Source: Desulfobacula toluolica Tol2 (GTDB lineage Bacteria; Desulfobacterota; Desulfobacteria; Desulfobacterales; Desulfobacteraceae). Taken from it: a stretch of DNA of 64,000 nucleotides. Below the pieces are notes generated by a model. The model worked only from the letters and a program-made list of their open reading frames with translations, was not told the DNA's origin and did no database searches. The translations under genes were made by a program, and so were the position numbers. Where the stretch lies: assembly GCF_000307105.1 (NCBI RefSeq), contig NC_018645.1, positions 4,164,001 through 4,228,000 on the forward strand. The letters run 5' to 3'. Of this stretch, positions 1 to 9,041 are shown one piece after another (the first letter of the stretch is position 1; every line of letters begins with the position of its first letter).

Positions 1-1208
1 TCTCCTGAAAAAAAGAAAAAATAAGTCAAAGGAACAGCAATTCCCAGAACAACCAATACAGAGGCACAGGCAACGGCAAATTTTGATTTGTACCACTTGG
101 ATCTTGCTTTTTTATTTGATTTTTCAGTATGATCTTCTTCTTCCAGAACAACCTGACCCTCATCTTCTTTATCTGTATTGTCAGGCTCAGACAATTCGTC
201 TTCACCAACTTCATCTTCACCAACCGGATCTTCTAGGCTGCTGCCAAAATCATTGTCCATTAAATCACCAAGGACATCTTCATCTTCCTGGTCTGCAACC
301 ATTAAGAGCGTATCAATATCATCCTGGGATATGAGGATATCCTCATAATCCTCTTCTCCTTCTTCTCCTTCTTCTCCTTCTTCATCTTCAAGCAGGAACG
401 CATCAATATCATCCTGAAAATCATTTTCATCTTCCTGCACACCCTCATCGTCAAAATCAAAGGCTGAGACATCTGAATCAGGCGTTAAAAAATCCTCTAT
501 ATCATCCAGCTCCGAGGCTTTTTCCTCATTTAATTCATCCGGCTCAGGCTGTGACCCGGGATCAGATGCAAATTGTGTTTGGTCAACTGGTTCCGGTTGG
601 GAATCCAAGAACGGGTCTTCGTCCAAAACGACAGGTTCAGAGGGTACATCAGTATCAAAATTTCGCATCAGATCATCAATTGTTTCCTGGACAATCAAGC
701 AGTTCCTGGCATCTACTGCTTCAGATTCATCAATTACACCATCATCCCGGCTGATATCTTCCGTAGACCCTCCACCCATAAGCGTGTTAATATCATCCTG
801 TGAGATCAGTTCGACATCTTCATCCGAAGCGTCATTTGAATCCATCAAATCATTAATATCATCCTGGGAAATGAGTTCTATATCATCATCTTCAACATCA
901 TCTTCATCTATTGGATCTTCAGAATCTGATACACTTGAATTCATTAGCTGATCAATATCATCCTGGGAAATAAGTTCCATCTCATCATCTTCGACATCAT
1001 CTTCATCAATGGAATTTTCAGAAACCGATACACTTGAATTCATAAGAGCGTCAATATCATCCTGAGAAAGCTCACCAAATTCATCATCTCCATCAGCAAC
1101 ATTGTTGGAAAGGATTTCTTCCGCTTCTTCAATGGAAGATGAATCTAAAAGTTTGTCAATATCATCCTGGGATATTAAACCGTCTTCTTCTAAGCCTGGA
1201 TCAGACAT
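1..1208 (-). CDS. Acidic single-pass membrane protein with tandem FliM-like CheY-docking motifs (3' partial)
   Basis: The gene starts at an ATG at 1208 behind GAGGTC and stays open to the left edge (402 codons seen), so the C terminus is missing. Residues 1-360 are very rich in Asp and Glu. They carry six near-identical copies of the motif (I/L)SQDDI(D/N)xL(L/M), at about residues 11-21, 46-56, 79-89, 112-122, 134-144 and 292-302. Weaker copies lie near 171-181 (IVQETIDDLM), 235-241 and 264-273. A basic stretch (about 363-376) precedes a hydrophobic segment (377-400), so the acidic part should be cytoplasmic. FliM in this same cluster begins [16 protein letters not shown], and in the FliM/FliY family this N-terminal peptide binds CheY-P. 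Inferred role: a membrane-anchored CheY-P docking array. It follows fliA by 13 bases and is probably co-transcribed with it. I do not recognise the family, and the unseen C terminus could identify it. Confidence 0.8.
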   Translation of the reverse strand, partial: MSDPGLEEDGLISQDDIDKLLDSSSIEEAEEILSNNVADGDDEFGELSQDDIDALMNSSVSVSENSIDEDDVEDDEMELISQDDIDQLMNSSVSDSEDPIDEDDVEDDDIELISQDDINDLMDSNDASDEDVELISQDDINTLMGGGSTEDISRDDGVIDESEAVDARNCLIVQETIDDLMRNFDTDVPSEPVVLDEDPFLDSQPEPVDQTQFASDPGSQPEPDELNEEKASELDDIEDFLTPDSDVSAFDFDDEGVQEDENDFQDDIDAFLLEDEEGEEGEEGEEDYEDILISQDDIDTLLMVADQEDEDVLGDLMDNDFGSSLEDPVGEDEVGEDELSEPDNTDKEDEGQVVLEEEDHTEKSNKKARSKWYKSKFAVACASVLVVLGIAVPLTYFFFFSG

Positions 1209-1221
1209 TTAATGACCTCTT

Positions 1222-1968
1222 TTAATGAAAATAATCTTGAAGCCCGGCTTTCAACTTCGTCAGAATCGCCGTATGAATCTGGCAGATGCGCGACTCAGTC
1301 AATGAGAGAACTTCACCGATTTCTTTTAACGTTAATTCGTCATAGTAATATAGTGACACCACCATTTGTTCTTTTTGAGTTAATGTTTTAATAGAGTCAG
1401 CCAGAACAGATTTGAGTTCTTTTTTGTCAAAAAGATCGACCGGGGTTTCATCGCTTTTAATATTGGACTGGAAGCTTGTTTTTGAATAAGCTTCGTTTTT
1501 CTTTGTTTTAATGAAATCATCCAGGCTCAGCACGGATCCCCTGTGAATATGGGTGAGCATATCATAGTATGCTTCAAGAGTAACACCCAGTGCCCGGCAA
1601 ATTTCTTCATCCGTTGCCGGTGATCCCTTACGGTCTTCAATGGTTTTAACAGCCCGGGTAATATCCTGAATTTTTTTTCTCATGGATCTTGAATAGGTAT
1701 CCTTGCGTCTGAGTTCATCAAGAATCGCTCCCTTTATCCGGTACTGAGCATAGGTTTTTAAGCTGACATGTTTTGAGGAATCAAATTTATCCACAGCATC
1801 AATCAAACCAAGAGATCCTGCAGAAACCAATTCATCAAAAAAAACACTGGAAGGAAGGCGCATGGAAAATCTTGCAGCAATATGTTTAACAAGATATGAA
1901 TACTCAATAATACTTTTTTCACGCCATTGGGCTTTATCTGCTTTATTTTCCTGATACCGAAATCTCAT
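1222..1968 (-). CDS. fliA: Flagellar sigma factor FliA (sigma-28)
   Basis: The 248-residue product has the usual FliA length. Region 2 begins with the VKHIAARFSMRLPSSV stretch and includes FDELVSAGSLGLIDAVDKFD and the core-binding YRIKGAILDELRR. Region 3 follows (residues about 100-150), then region 4 with a helix-turn-helix (LTLKEIGEVLSLTESRICQIH). In this family it directs RNA polymerase to late flagellar genes such as filament and motor genes, and is held by FlgM. Neither flgM nor fliC is in the window. It follows flhG by 19 bases, the flhF-flhG-fliA order seen in many polarly flagellated bacteria. In gammaproteobacteria cheY usually comes next; here the CheY-docking-motif gene does. Confidence 0.95.
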   Translation of the reverse strand: MRFRYQENKADKAQWREKSIIEYSYLVKHIAARFSMRLPSSVFFDELVSAGSLGLIDAVDKFDSSKHVSLKTYAQYRIKGAILDELRRKDTYSRSMRKKIQDITRAVKTIEDRKGSPATDEEICRALGVTLEAYYDMLTHIHRGSVLSLDDFIKTKKNEAYSKTSFQSNIKSDETPVDLFDKKELKSVLADSIKTLTQKEQMVVSLYYYDELTLKEIGEVLSLTESRICQIHTAILTKLKAGLQDYFH

Positions 1969-1987
1969 ATGAATTATAAATTTCCCC

Positions 1988-2881
1988 CTATGTTGCGGTA
2001 TGAAACATTTTACTCATAAAAAAATTCAAATTCCCTTCTGAATTGGGCCTTGAAGGACCATTCCCCAAAGTAAATGCAATATCTTTTATGGCGTTTGCCG
2101 ACAATGAATCCGGAGCTGTATCCATAACCAGCCCCCTTTTTTGAACCGCCTTCTGCAACTGCCTGTCAAAAGGGATGTGGCCCGCATATTCCAGAACAAC
2201 ATTTTTCAGGAACTTATCCAGAGCCCCGCTTAAGGATGCATAGACCCGTTTGGCATCCGCAACCGAATCAACCATATTAACAATCAGTTTAAAATATTTT
2301 GTTCCGTATTCACGGGACATGACCTTCATCATTGCATAGGCATCTGTTATGGATGTGGGTTCTTTTGTTGAAATCACAATACATTCATCACAAGCTGAAT
2401 TAAAATAAAGTACATTTGATGAAATACCTGCACCTGTATCCACAAAGATAATATCCGCCAGATCAGACAAAGTTTCAAATTCACTTAAAAGATTAAGTTT
2501 TTCACCTTCAGTCAGTTGAGTCAAATCGGAAAACCCCGATCCTCCTGGAAGAATTTTAATACCATGGTCTGATTCCACCATGACCTGTTCCAGAGTTTTT
2601 TCCGAACTTATCACATGCCGTATACTGTACTCGGGCCTTAAATTAAAAATAATATCAACATTTGCCAGTCCTACATCCGCATCAATAATAACCACCCGCT
2701 TGCCCATCCGGCTAAGGGAAACCGCCATATTCCCGACAATATTGGTTTTTCCCACACCCCCTTTTCCGCTGGTCACTGCGATAACTCTTGGAAGTTTTTT
2801 TCTGCCCAATGCCATACCTGCCTTTCTCCTTGAAAGTGCTTGCGATTTAACGACGTTTCGAAGTCCGTTTGCCTGATCCAA
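1988..2881 (-). CDS. flhG: MinD-type ATPase FlhG (FleN), flagellar number regulator
   Basis: A 297-residue ParA/MinD-family ATPase. The deviant Walker A motif SGKGGVGKT is at residues 38-46, followed by VVIIDADVGLANVD and IIFVDTGAGIS; the C-terminal part should form the membrane-associating region. The N terminus reads MDQANGLR, matching the DQAxxLR element by which FlhG stimulates FlhF GTPase activity. That motif and an AAGGAG sequence 10 bases upstream support the rare TTG start at 2881 rather than the internal ATG at 2815. Only one base separates it from the flhF stop codon. Known role in the family: it limits flagellar number and antagonises the sigma-54 master regulator. Confidence 0.93.
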   Translation of the reverse strand: MDQANGLRNVVKSQALSRRKAGMALGRKKLPRVIAVTSGKGGVGKTNIVGNMAVSLSRMGKRVVIIDADVGLANVDIIFNLRPEYSIRHVISSEKTLEQVMVESDHGIKILPGGSGFSDLTQLTEGEKLNLLSEFETLSDLADIIFVDTGAGISSNVLYFNSACDECIVISTKEPTSITDAYAMMKVMSREYGTKYFKLIVNMVDSVADAKRVYASLSGALDKFLKNVVLEYAGHIPFDRQLQKAVQKRGLVMDTAPDSLSANAIKDIAFTLGNGPSRPNSEGNLNFFMSKMFHTAT

Positions 2882-2882
2882 C

Positions 2883-3983
2883 TTAATTTTTCTCCTTTGG
2901 TCCCTTTCCCAGAATAATCTGCAGCAACTGCCGCTTATCGGGAATAATTAAATCTTCAGGAACTCTTTGACCATTTGCAATCAAAGAAACAGGCAATTGA
3001 ATATCATTTACCTGATCCAATATTTTACCACATCTTTTTGTTTCGTCTATCTTTGTAAATACAACCGTATCCGGATTGAATACTGAAAAAGCTGCTGCCG
3101 CGTCCGTCATGATAATAGCTTCAGATGTGACACTCAAAACCAAATGAACGGAAATTCTAAAATCAGTTTTGATCAATTGCAATATAGAATCAATCTTAAG
3201 TTTATCAAAATGACTGTGTCCGGCTGTATCGATTAACACCATATCCATGGATTTCATTCTATCCAGAGCGCAGGACAGATCCTGGGAGCTGAAGGCAGGA
3301 ACACATAACAATCCCATGATCGAGGCATATGCTTTTAATTGTTCAAATGCGCCCACCCGGTAATTATCAATGGAAATTAAGCCCACCTTCATTTTTCTTT
3401 GAAAACTCAGCATGGCCGCAAGTTTTGCAATGGTTGTTGTTTTGCCTACACCTGTCGGGCCGACAAATGCCGCCACATGAGGAACACCGGAACTGTTATC
3501 CCTGTTAAAAAAATCTTTGGTGGCGATTTGATTCAGGCACTGGTGCATCACACCCTTTTTTAAGGATCTTATTCGTGCGTCCTGATCAGCTGTTTCATCC
3601 ATCAAACCGCTTGCTTTTCGAATAATATCGCCTGCCAGTGTTTCGCTGACACCTGCTCGCAAAAGAGAGGCCAGAACACCCACCGACTCAAAATGATCAC
3701 AGACCATGTGATGCATTGTATTTCCAAAGCCGGCAATGGAAATCAAATCTTTTATATCTGCAATATCCTCTTTTATGGATTCGATCAAAGGATCGTTTCC
3801 GGTTTTTGCATCCTGATTTTCCGGCATGGCCGCTTCCACCTCAAACATTGTTTTTGCGTAAGGATCAAGAGGCTTTTTAGGAATTTTTCGAGTGCTTAAA
3901 ATCATGGCATCCGATCCAAGCTCTTCTTTGATATTTGCAATGGCTTGTTGAATATTTTCAGCTTTAAAAACTTTCCTATTCAT
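2883..3983 (-). CDS. flhF: SRP-type GTPase FlhF, flagellar placement
   Basis: A 366-residue FlhF. The N-terminal basic domain carries ELGSDAMILSTRKI near residues 21-33. It is followed by a short N domain and the SRP-like NG domain: G1 GPTGVGKTTT at about 175-184, IDNYRVGAFEQL, the DTAGHS switch and TKID specificity loop. FlhF recruits early flagellar parts to the cell pole, and its GTPase is activated by FlhG, encoded next. The start overlaps the end of flhA by 8 bases, indicating translational coupling. The pair flhF-flhG implies polar or otherwise number-controlled flagella. Confidence 0.94.
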   Translation of the reverse strand: MNRKVFKAENIQQAIANIKEELGSDAMILSTRKIPKKPLDPYAKTMFEVEAAMPENQDAKTGNDPLIESIKEDIADIKDLISIAGFGNTMHHMVCDHFESVGVLASLLRAGVSETLAGDIIRKASGLMDETADQDARIRSLKKGVMHQCLNQIATKDFFNRDNSSGVPHVAAFVGPTGVGKTTTIAKLAAMLSFQRKMKVGLISIDNYRVGAFEQLKAYASIMGLLCVPAFSSQDLSCALDRMKSMDMVLIDTAGHSHFDKLKIDSILQLIKTDFRISVHLVLSVTSEAIIMTDAAAAFSVFNPDTVVFTKIDETKRCGKILDQVNDIQLPVSLIANGQRVPEDLIIPDKRQLLQIILGKGPKEKN

Positions 3984-6075
3984 TCTTCAAACTCACCTTT
4001 CCACTTGCCTGTAAATTTATATCATCCACTATTTCCGCATGGGATACAACACAAACAGTGGGTAAAGACGGTTCAATCAGTTTCCTGAAATGCCGGCGCA
4101 GACTTGGAGATGTCATGATAATGGGTTGTGTATTAAATGCCACCTGTTGTTCCACCTGTTTTGTCACAGCTCGAATGATTTCTTCTATCAACCGGGGATC
4201 AAGTGCAAGATACGAACCATGTTCCGTATGTTTTATATTTTTAGATAAAATTTCTTCCAGAGTTCGATCAAGGGTAATGACCTGTAAGATCTTGCCTTCC
4301 TGAAGATAAGGGGCCAGCATTCCTTTGGCAATTTTCTGCCTGACATATTCGGTGAGAAGATCCGGATCTTTGCCCATGGGCGCAAAATCCGCCAAAGTTT
4401 CAACAATGGTGAGCAGATCCCTGATGGAGATTCTTTCCCGCAACAGGTTCTGAAGTATTTTCTGAACAACTCCCAGGCTTAACAGGTTGGGAATCAATTC
4501 TTCCACTGCCTTGGGACTTGTCTTGGCAAGATTATCCATCAGATGCTGCACCTCTTGTCTGCCCAGAAGATCGTATGCGTTATTTCTAATTATTTCAGTC
4601 AGATGAGTGGCAACAACCGTTGAATTGTCCACTACGGTATATCCTGCAAACTTTGCTTCTTCTTCGCGATCCATTGGAATCCATACGGCTGGCAGGTTGA
4701 ATGCCGGTTCAATGGTTTCTATTCCCTCTATTTTCTGAGCCGTTCCCCCGGGGTCCATGGCAAGATAATGGTTCACCATCAATTCGGTTCCGGCAGCTTC
4801 CACGCCTTTTATCAGCAACCGGTATTGAGCCGGGCTTAAGTTCAGGTTATCCCGGATATGAATGGGGGGGATAATAATACCCATTTCCGTGGCAAACTGT
4901 CTTCGTATGGCCCTGATCCTTCCCAGCAATGTCCCGTCCTGCTGTTTATCCACCAGGGGGATCAATCCATATCCAACCTCAAGTTCAATGGTATCCAGAT
5001 TTAACAAATGATCCACATCTTCCGGGGAACCGGATGTCTCTTCTTGTTCAGAAGCTTCAATGTCTGCCTGTTTTTCTTCTTTGTCCGTGTCTTGTCCCCT
5101 TAAAAAATACCAGGCGATTGTCCCGAGAACCAGCCCCAGGGTCATAAAAGGGATGGAAGGCAACCCGGGTATCAACCCCATACAGAAAATAATCACCGAT
5201 CCGATAAAAACCGGAGTAGCGCTTGAAAAAAGGTGCTTTGCAAACTCTTTGCCCATTTTCATATCAGATCCTGATCTTGACACCAGAAGCCCTGCGGCGG
5301 CTGAAATCAAAAGGGCCGGAATCTGTGAAACCAGGCCGTCACCAACGGTTAGAAGAGTATAGACGGTTAATGCTTCCTTCATTTCCATGCCCTGCTGAAG
5401 CACACCGATAACAAACCCGCCCACTATGTTGATCATGGTGATGATAATACCGGCAACAGCATCTCCCCGGACAAATTTTGAGGCACCATCCATTGCACCG
5501 TGAAACTGGGATTCTCTGGCAATGGCTGCCCTTCTTTCCCCGGCTTCCACTTCATCAATCATCCCGGCATTCAGATCCGCATCAATGGCCATCTGTTTTC
5601 CAGGCATGGCATCCAGGGTGAACCGGGCCGCAACTTCTGCAATTCGGCCGGAACCTTTTGTAATGACCATAAAATTGATCAGCACAAGAATAATAAAAAT
5701 AACAAGTCCAACCACATAATTTCCCCCGACAACAAAACTGCCGAAAGACTGGATCACTCCCCCGGCTGCAAGCGGCCCCTCACTGCCGTGCAAAAGAATC
5801 AAACGGGTGGAAGCCACATTTAAAGAGAGCCGAAACAATGTCAACACCAGCAAAAGTGAAGGGAAAATAGCAAACTCCAGAGGGGCGGTTGTATACATGG
5901 TTGTAATCAGCACCACAACTGCAAATGAAATGTTCAATGCCAGAAAAAAATCAAGAAGTATGGGGTGCAAGGGTAAAATCATGGCCATAAGAATTCCGAT
6001 AAAAGCGACCACCATCAAGATATCTGAAGATTCTCGTTTGATCCCTGCAATAATTCCTGTTTCGCTTGCTGCCAT
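3976..6075 (-). CDS. flhA: Flagellar type III export gate protein FlhA
   Basis: A 699-residue FlhA, the usual length. The N-terminal half has about eight membrane segments, including the conserved FPSLLLVLTLFRLSLNVAST stretch and the cytoplasmic FHIPEP-type loop (PGKQMAIDADLNAGMIDE...). After an acidic linker at about 335-360 comes the soluble C-terminal domain that binds export chaperones. FlhA forms the nonameric ring of the export gate and uses proton flow with the FliHIJ ATPase complex. It follows flhB after 60 bases and overlaps flhF. Confidence 0.96.
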   Translation of the reverse strand: MAASETGIIAGIKRESSDILMVVAFIGILMAMILPLHPILLDFFLALNISFAVVVLITTMYTTAPLEFAIFPSLLLVLTLFRLSLNVASTRLILLHGSEGPLAAGGVIQSFGSFVVGGNYVVGLVIFIILVLINFMVITKGSGRIAEVAARFTLDAMPGKQMAIDADLNAGMIDEVEAGERRAAIARESQFHGAMDGASKFVRGDAVAGIIITMINIVGGFVIGVLQQGMEMKEALTVYTLLTVGDGLVSQIPALLISAAAGLLVSRSGSDMKMGKEFAKHLFSSATPVFIGSVIIFCMGLIPGLPSIPFMTLGLVLGTIAWYFLRGQDTDKEEKQADIEASEQEETSGSPEDVDHLLNLDTIELEVGYGLIPLVDKQQDGTLLGRIRAIRRQFATEMGIIIPPIHIRDNLNLSPAQYRLLIKGVEAAGTELMVNHYLAMDPGGTAQKIEGIETIEPAFNLPAVWIPMDREEEAKFAGYTVVDNSTVVATHLTEIIRNNAYDLLGRQEVQHLMDNLAKTSPKAVEELIPNLLSLGVVQKILQNLLRERISIRDLLTIVETLADFAPMGKDPDLLTEYVRQKIAKGMLAPYLQEGKILQVITLDRTLEEILSKNIKHTEHGSYLALDPRLIEEIIRAVTKQVEQQVAFNTQPIIMTSPSLRRHFRKLIEPSLPTVCVVSHAEIVDDINLQASGKVSLKNE

Positions 6076-6135
6076 TTACACTCCCAAGTTAAAAAATATA
6101 ATTTTGACGCCCATTGCCAAATTATTGTCACACGC

Positions 6136-7209
6136 TTACATTTTTTTGCCCTTTAATTTATACACATGTGCCAGCAATTCAGCAACTGCCTGGTATAATT
6201 CCATGGGAACTTCCCCGCCAATGTCAACATTACTATACAAATTTCGGGCCAATTGTTTATCCTCAACCAATGGAACATCATTTTCCCTGGCAATTCTCCT
6301 GATATTTTCCGCGACCTGACCCGCCCCTTTTGCAAGCACTGAAGGCGCATCCATCTGGCTTCCATCATATTTAACCGCAACTGCCAGACGGGTCGGGTTG
6401 GTCACCACCACATCCGCATCAGGAACATCCGCCATCATCCTCTTTCTGGCGGCTTCATACTGGAGTTGCCGTATCCTTGATTTTACCATGGGATCACCCT
6501 CTGCCTGTTTTGCTTCATCTTTGACTTCTTTTTTGGTCATTTTCTGATCTTCCAGAAATTTCCATTTCTGATAGGCATAATCCAGAACAGCCACAATGAT
6601 CATGATCAGGCATACCTTAATGAAAATCCAGAACGAAACTTTGAGAATAAACAATAGAATTTGGCCTATGCTATAATCATACAACAGTGATATTTCTGCA
6701 AATTCTGCCTTGACTGAAGAGTAGGCCACCATGGAAATGATAGTAATTTTTAATAAGGATTTAATAAATTCCACGACAGCCCTGGAAGAAAATTTTTGTT
6801 TAAATCCACTGATAGGGTTAAGCTTGGATAGTTTGGGTTCCAATGCTTTCCATGAGATGGAAAACCCTACCTGTGAAACGTTTGAGAGCAACGCCACCAA
6901 TACAATTGGAAGCAGGATCGGAATACAGATAAAAATGAATTTTTCAGTATGAAACGCCAGCAGTCGGACAACCTCAAGATGAGTTAACAAAGGAATTTTT
7001 TGAAAATTGAAATTGAAATGAAACACGGATAACAGATTGTTATAAATATAACCGGCTGATGCATTTACAGAGATAATGCCGGCAAGAAGAACGAATACGG
7101 AAACAACTTCCGTACTTTTAGGAACATTGCCTTCTTCTCTTGCCTTGGAAAGCTTCTTCGACGACGCATCTTCTGTTTTCTCTCCGCCGCCTTCAGGATC
7201 TTCAGCCAT
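6136..7209 (-). CDS. flhB: Flagellar export switch protein FlhB
   Basis: The 357-residue product has an N-terminal basic segment (EKTEDASSKKLSKAREEGN), four membrane helices and a cytoplasmic C-terminal domain. The self-cleavage loop reads NPTR at residues 271-274, where most FlhB and YscU-family proteins have NPTH. The Asn-Pro bond needed for cleavage is kept. The protein switches export from hook to filament substrates after interacting with FliK, which is encoded in this cluster. The start is preceded by GGAGGG, and fliR lies 6 bases upstream. Confidence 0.95.
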   Translation of the reverse strand: MAEDPEGGGEKTEDASSKKLSKAREEGNVPKSTEVVSVFVLLAGIISVNASAGYIYNNLLSVFHFNFNFQKIPLLTHLEVVRLLAFHTEKFIFICIPILLPIVLVALLSNVSQVGFSISWKALEPKLSKLNPISGFKQKFSSRAVVEFIKSLLKITIISMVAYSSVKAEFAEISLLYDYSIGQILLFILKVSFWIFIKVCLIMIIVAVLDYAYQKWKFLEDQKMTKKEVKDEAKQAEGDPMVKSRIRQLQYEAARKRMMADVPDADVVVTNPTRLAVAVKYDGSQMDAPSVLAKGAGQVAENIRRIARENDVPLVEDKQLARNLYSNVDIGGEVPMELYQAVAELLAHVYKLKGKKM

Positions 7210-7215
7210 ATTTTT

Positions 7216-8004
7216 TTACCCTCCGCCTGCAAAAAAAAGAAGATACATCAATAATTTTTTAAATTCCGCAACATAATTTTGAGTTATAATAACAATAATT
7301 TGAAGGGTAAAACTAAAGAGAAGCAGCCCGACCACTATTTTTAAAGGAAACGCCACGATCATAACATTCATCTGGGGCGAAAATTTAGCCATCAAACCAA
7401 ATCCCACGCTGACAAACATCAATGAGGCTATAACCGGGGCACCTATCTTTATGGCAAGAAGAAACAGATGGGCACCCAGATTGATTAATTTTGCCAGCAT
7501 GACCTCCTGCATCATAAAAAAACCCATGGGAACCAGTTCAAAGCTGTCAATCACTGCCAGGAACACAATATGATGCCCATTTAACAAGAGAAAAACAATG
7601 ACGCAGACCCAATAGCCAAGCTGATCCAGAATCGAAACATTTTCACCGGTCTGAGGGTCCATAACATTGATCATTGAAAATCCCATCTGGAATCCGATAA
7701 TCTGTCCGGCAAGCTGAACAGCACCAAAAAACATATGCAGACACAGCCCAAGAGTAAGCCCGATCAATGTTTCAGCAAGAATCAGCAGCCCTGTTGCAAT
7801 AACACTCATGGGAAATCTTTCCAGATCAACCTCCACCACTGAATAAAACAGCAGGGATACCACCAGGGCAAACCCCATTTTAAGGGTTGCAGGAAACACT
7901 TTTGATGAAAATACAGGAAACATGAAAAGAACAATACTGATCCTTAACAAAACCAGCAGATAGGTTCTGAACTCGACAGGATCAATAATATTAAGAATAT
8001 CCAT
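7216..8004 (-). CDS. fliR: Flagellar export gate protein FliR
   Basis: A 262-residue, highly hydrophobic protein with about six membrane spans. Family-typical stretches are RISIVLFMFPVFSSKVFPATLKMGFALV near the N terminus and QIIGFQMGFSMINVMDPQTG in the middle. FliR joins FliP and FliQ in the helical export pore. The start follows AGGATG, with 12 bases to the fliQ stop and 6 to the flhB start. Confidence 0.94.
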   Translation of the reverse strand: MDILNIIDPVEFRTYLLVLLRISIVLFMFPVFSSKVFPATLKMGFALVVSLLFYSVVEVDLERFPMSVIATGLLILAETLIGLTLGLCLHMFFGAVQLAGQIIGFQMGFSMINVMDPQTGENVSILDQLGYWVCVIVFLLLNGHHIVFLAVIDSFELVPMGFFMMQEVMLAKLINLGAHLFLLAIKIGAPVIASLMFVSVGFGLMAKFSPQMNVMIVAFPLKIVVGLLLFSFTLQIIVIITQNYVAEFKKLLMYLLFFAGGG

Positions 8005-8016
8005 AGGAAATGCATC

Positions 8017-8286
8017 CTATCGGATGTACATGGGAATATTTTCAAACACGTTTATGGTAAAATCGGTTATTTCCTCCAGCATCCAGGGGGCTGCAAACAA
8101 CAGCCCTAAAAAAACAGCTATAATTTTAGGAACAAATGTCAGGGTCATTTCCTGAATCTGGGTAACTGCTTGAAAAATACTGACCGCAAGTCCGACCAAA
8201 AGCCCGATGCCCAGCATGGGCATGGAAAGGTAAATGGTCAGTATAATGGCTTTTTTTGCAAATTCAACAACAAATTCAGGGGTCAT
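8017..8286 (-). CDS. fliQ: Flagellar export gate protein FliQ
   Basis: An 89-residue protein with two membrane helices, the standard FliQ size. It begins MTPEFVVEFAKKAI and contains GLAVSIFQAVTQIQEMTLTFVPKI, the hallmark loop between the helices. An upstream in-frame extension to 8334 exists, but the ATG at 8286 has GGAG 8 bases upstream, gives the family length and lies just 2 bases after the fliP stop, so it is preferred. FliQ packs around FliP and FliR in the export gate. Confidence 0.94.
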   Translation of the reverse strand: MTPEFVVEFAKKAIILTIYLSMPMLGIGLLVGLAVSIFQAVTQIQEMTLTFVPKIIAVFLGLLFAAPWMLEEITDFTINVFENIPMYIR

Positions 8287-8288
8287 GA

Positions 8289-9041
8289 TTACACTCCGAA
8301 ACTTTTTAACAGGGAAGCACAAATCAAATGCCATCCATCCACCAGCACAAACAGCATGAGCTTGAACGGCAATGAAATCATAACCGGGGGAAGCATCATC
8401 ATTCCCATGGCCAGAAGAACGGACGCCACCACCATGTCAATCACAATAAACGGGATGTAGAGAACAAAACCGATGATAAAAGCAGTCTTTAACTCACTGA
8501 TCACATATGCCGGGATCAGCACCAGCAAGGATACGTCATCTCTTGTTTCAGGCTTTTTCATATCCGCTCCTTTTACAAACAGAGCAATATCACTTTCCCT
8601 GGTATTGAGCAGCAAAAATTTTCGAATCGGAACTTGTGCTGATTCAAAAGCCTTCTCATAGGTGATTTCTCTTTCAAGATAGGGATTTAAAGATTGCTGA
8701 TAAATTTCCTGGGCCACGGGCTTGATGATAAAAAACGTCATAAACAATGCCAGGCCCACAATCACCTGGTTGGGAGGGCTGGACTGTGTGCCAATGGCCT
8801 GGCGCAAAAAATGAAACACAACTATCAGACGTGTAAAAGGAGTCATCAAAATCAAAATAGCCGGTGCAAGGGCAAGAACCGTGAGCAAAGCAATAATTTC
8901 AAGAACAACCGCAACCTCTTCAGGTGTTTTAGCGGTTTCAACATTCAATTGCAAAGAGGGAATGGGAAATGTCACGGCATAGGCTTCCCCAAAAGCACAG
9001 ACCAGAAAAAAAAAGATCAGGCAAACCATTCTACGGTTCAT
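8289..9041 (-). CDS. fliP: Flagellar export gate protein FliP
   Basis: A 250-residue protein with a cleavable-looking signal peptide (first ~22 residues, ending near EAYA) and four later membrane spans. Conserved FliP stretches include TPFTRLIVVFHFLRQAIGTQ and the C-terminal MGMMMLPPVMISLPFKLMLF. FliP forms the pentameric core of the export pore. Its start overlaps the end of fliO by 4 bases (ATGA type). Confidence 0.95.
   Translation of the reverse strand: MNRRMVCLIFFFLVCAFGEAYAVTFPIPSLQLNVETAKTPEEVAVVLEIIALLTVLALAPAILILMTPFTRLIVVFHFLRQAIGTQSSPPNQVIVGLALFMTFFIIKPVAQEIYQQSLNPYLEREITYEKAFESAQVPIRKFLLLNTRESDIALFVKGADMKKPETRDDVSLLVLIPAYVISELKTAFIIGFVLYIPFIVIDMVVASVLLAMGMMMLPPVMISLPFKLMLFVLVDGWHLICASLLKSFGV

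Noticed and set aside
341-385. Simple repeat TTCTCC in the left-edge gene as a phase-variable tract
   Set aside because: The repeats are short, encode an acidic Glu-Gly run in units that keep frame, and are explained by protein composition.
5807-6319. 170-codon plus-strand frame across flhA and flhB
   Set aside because: It is antisense to two firmly identified flagellar genes.
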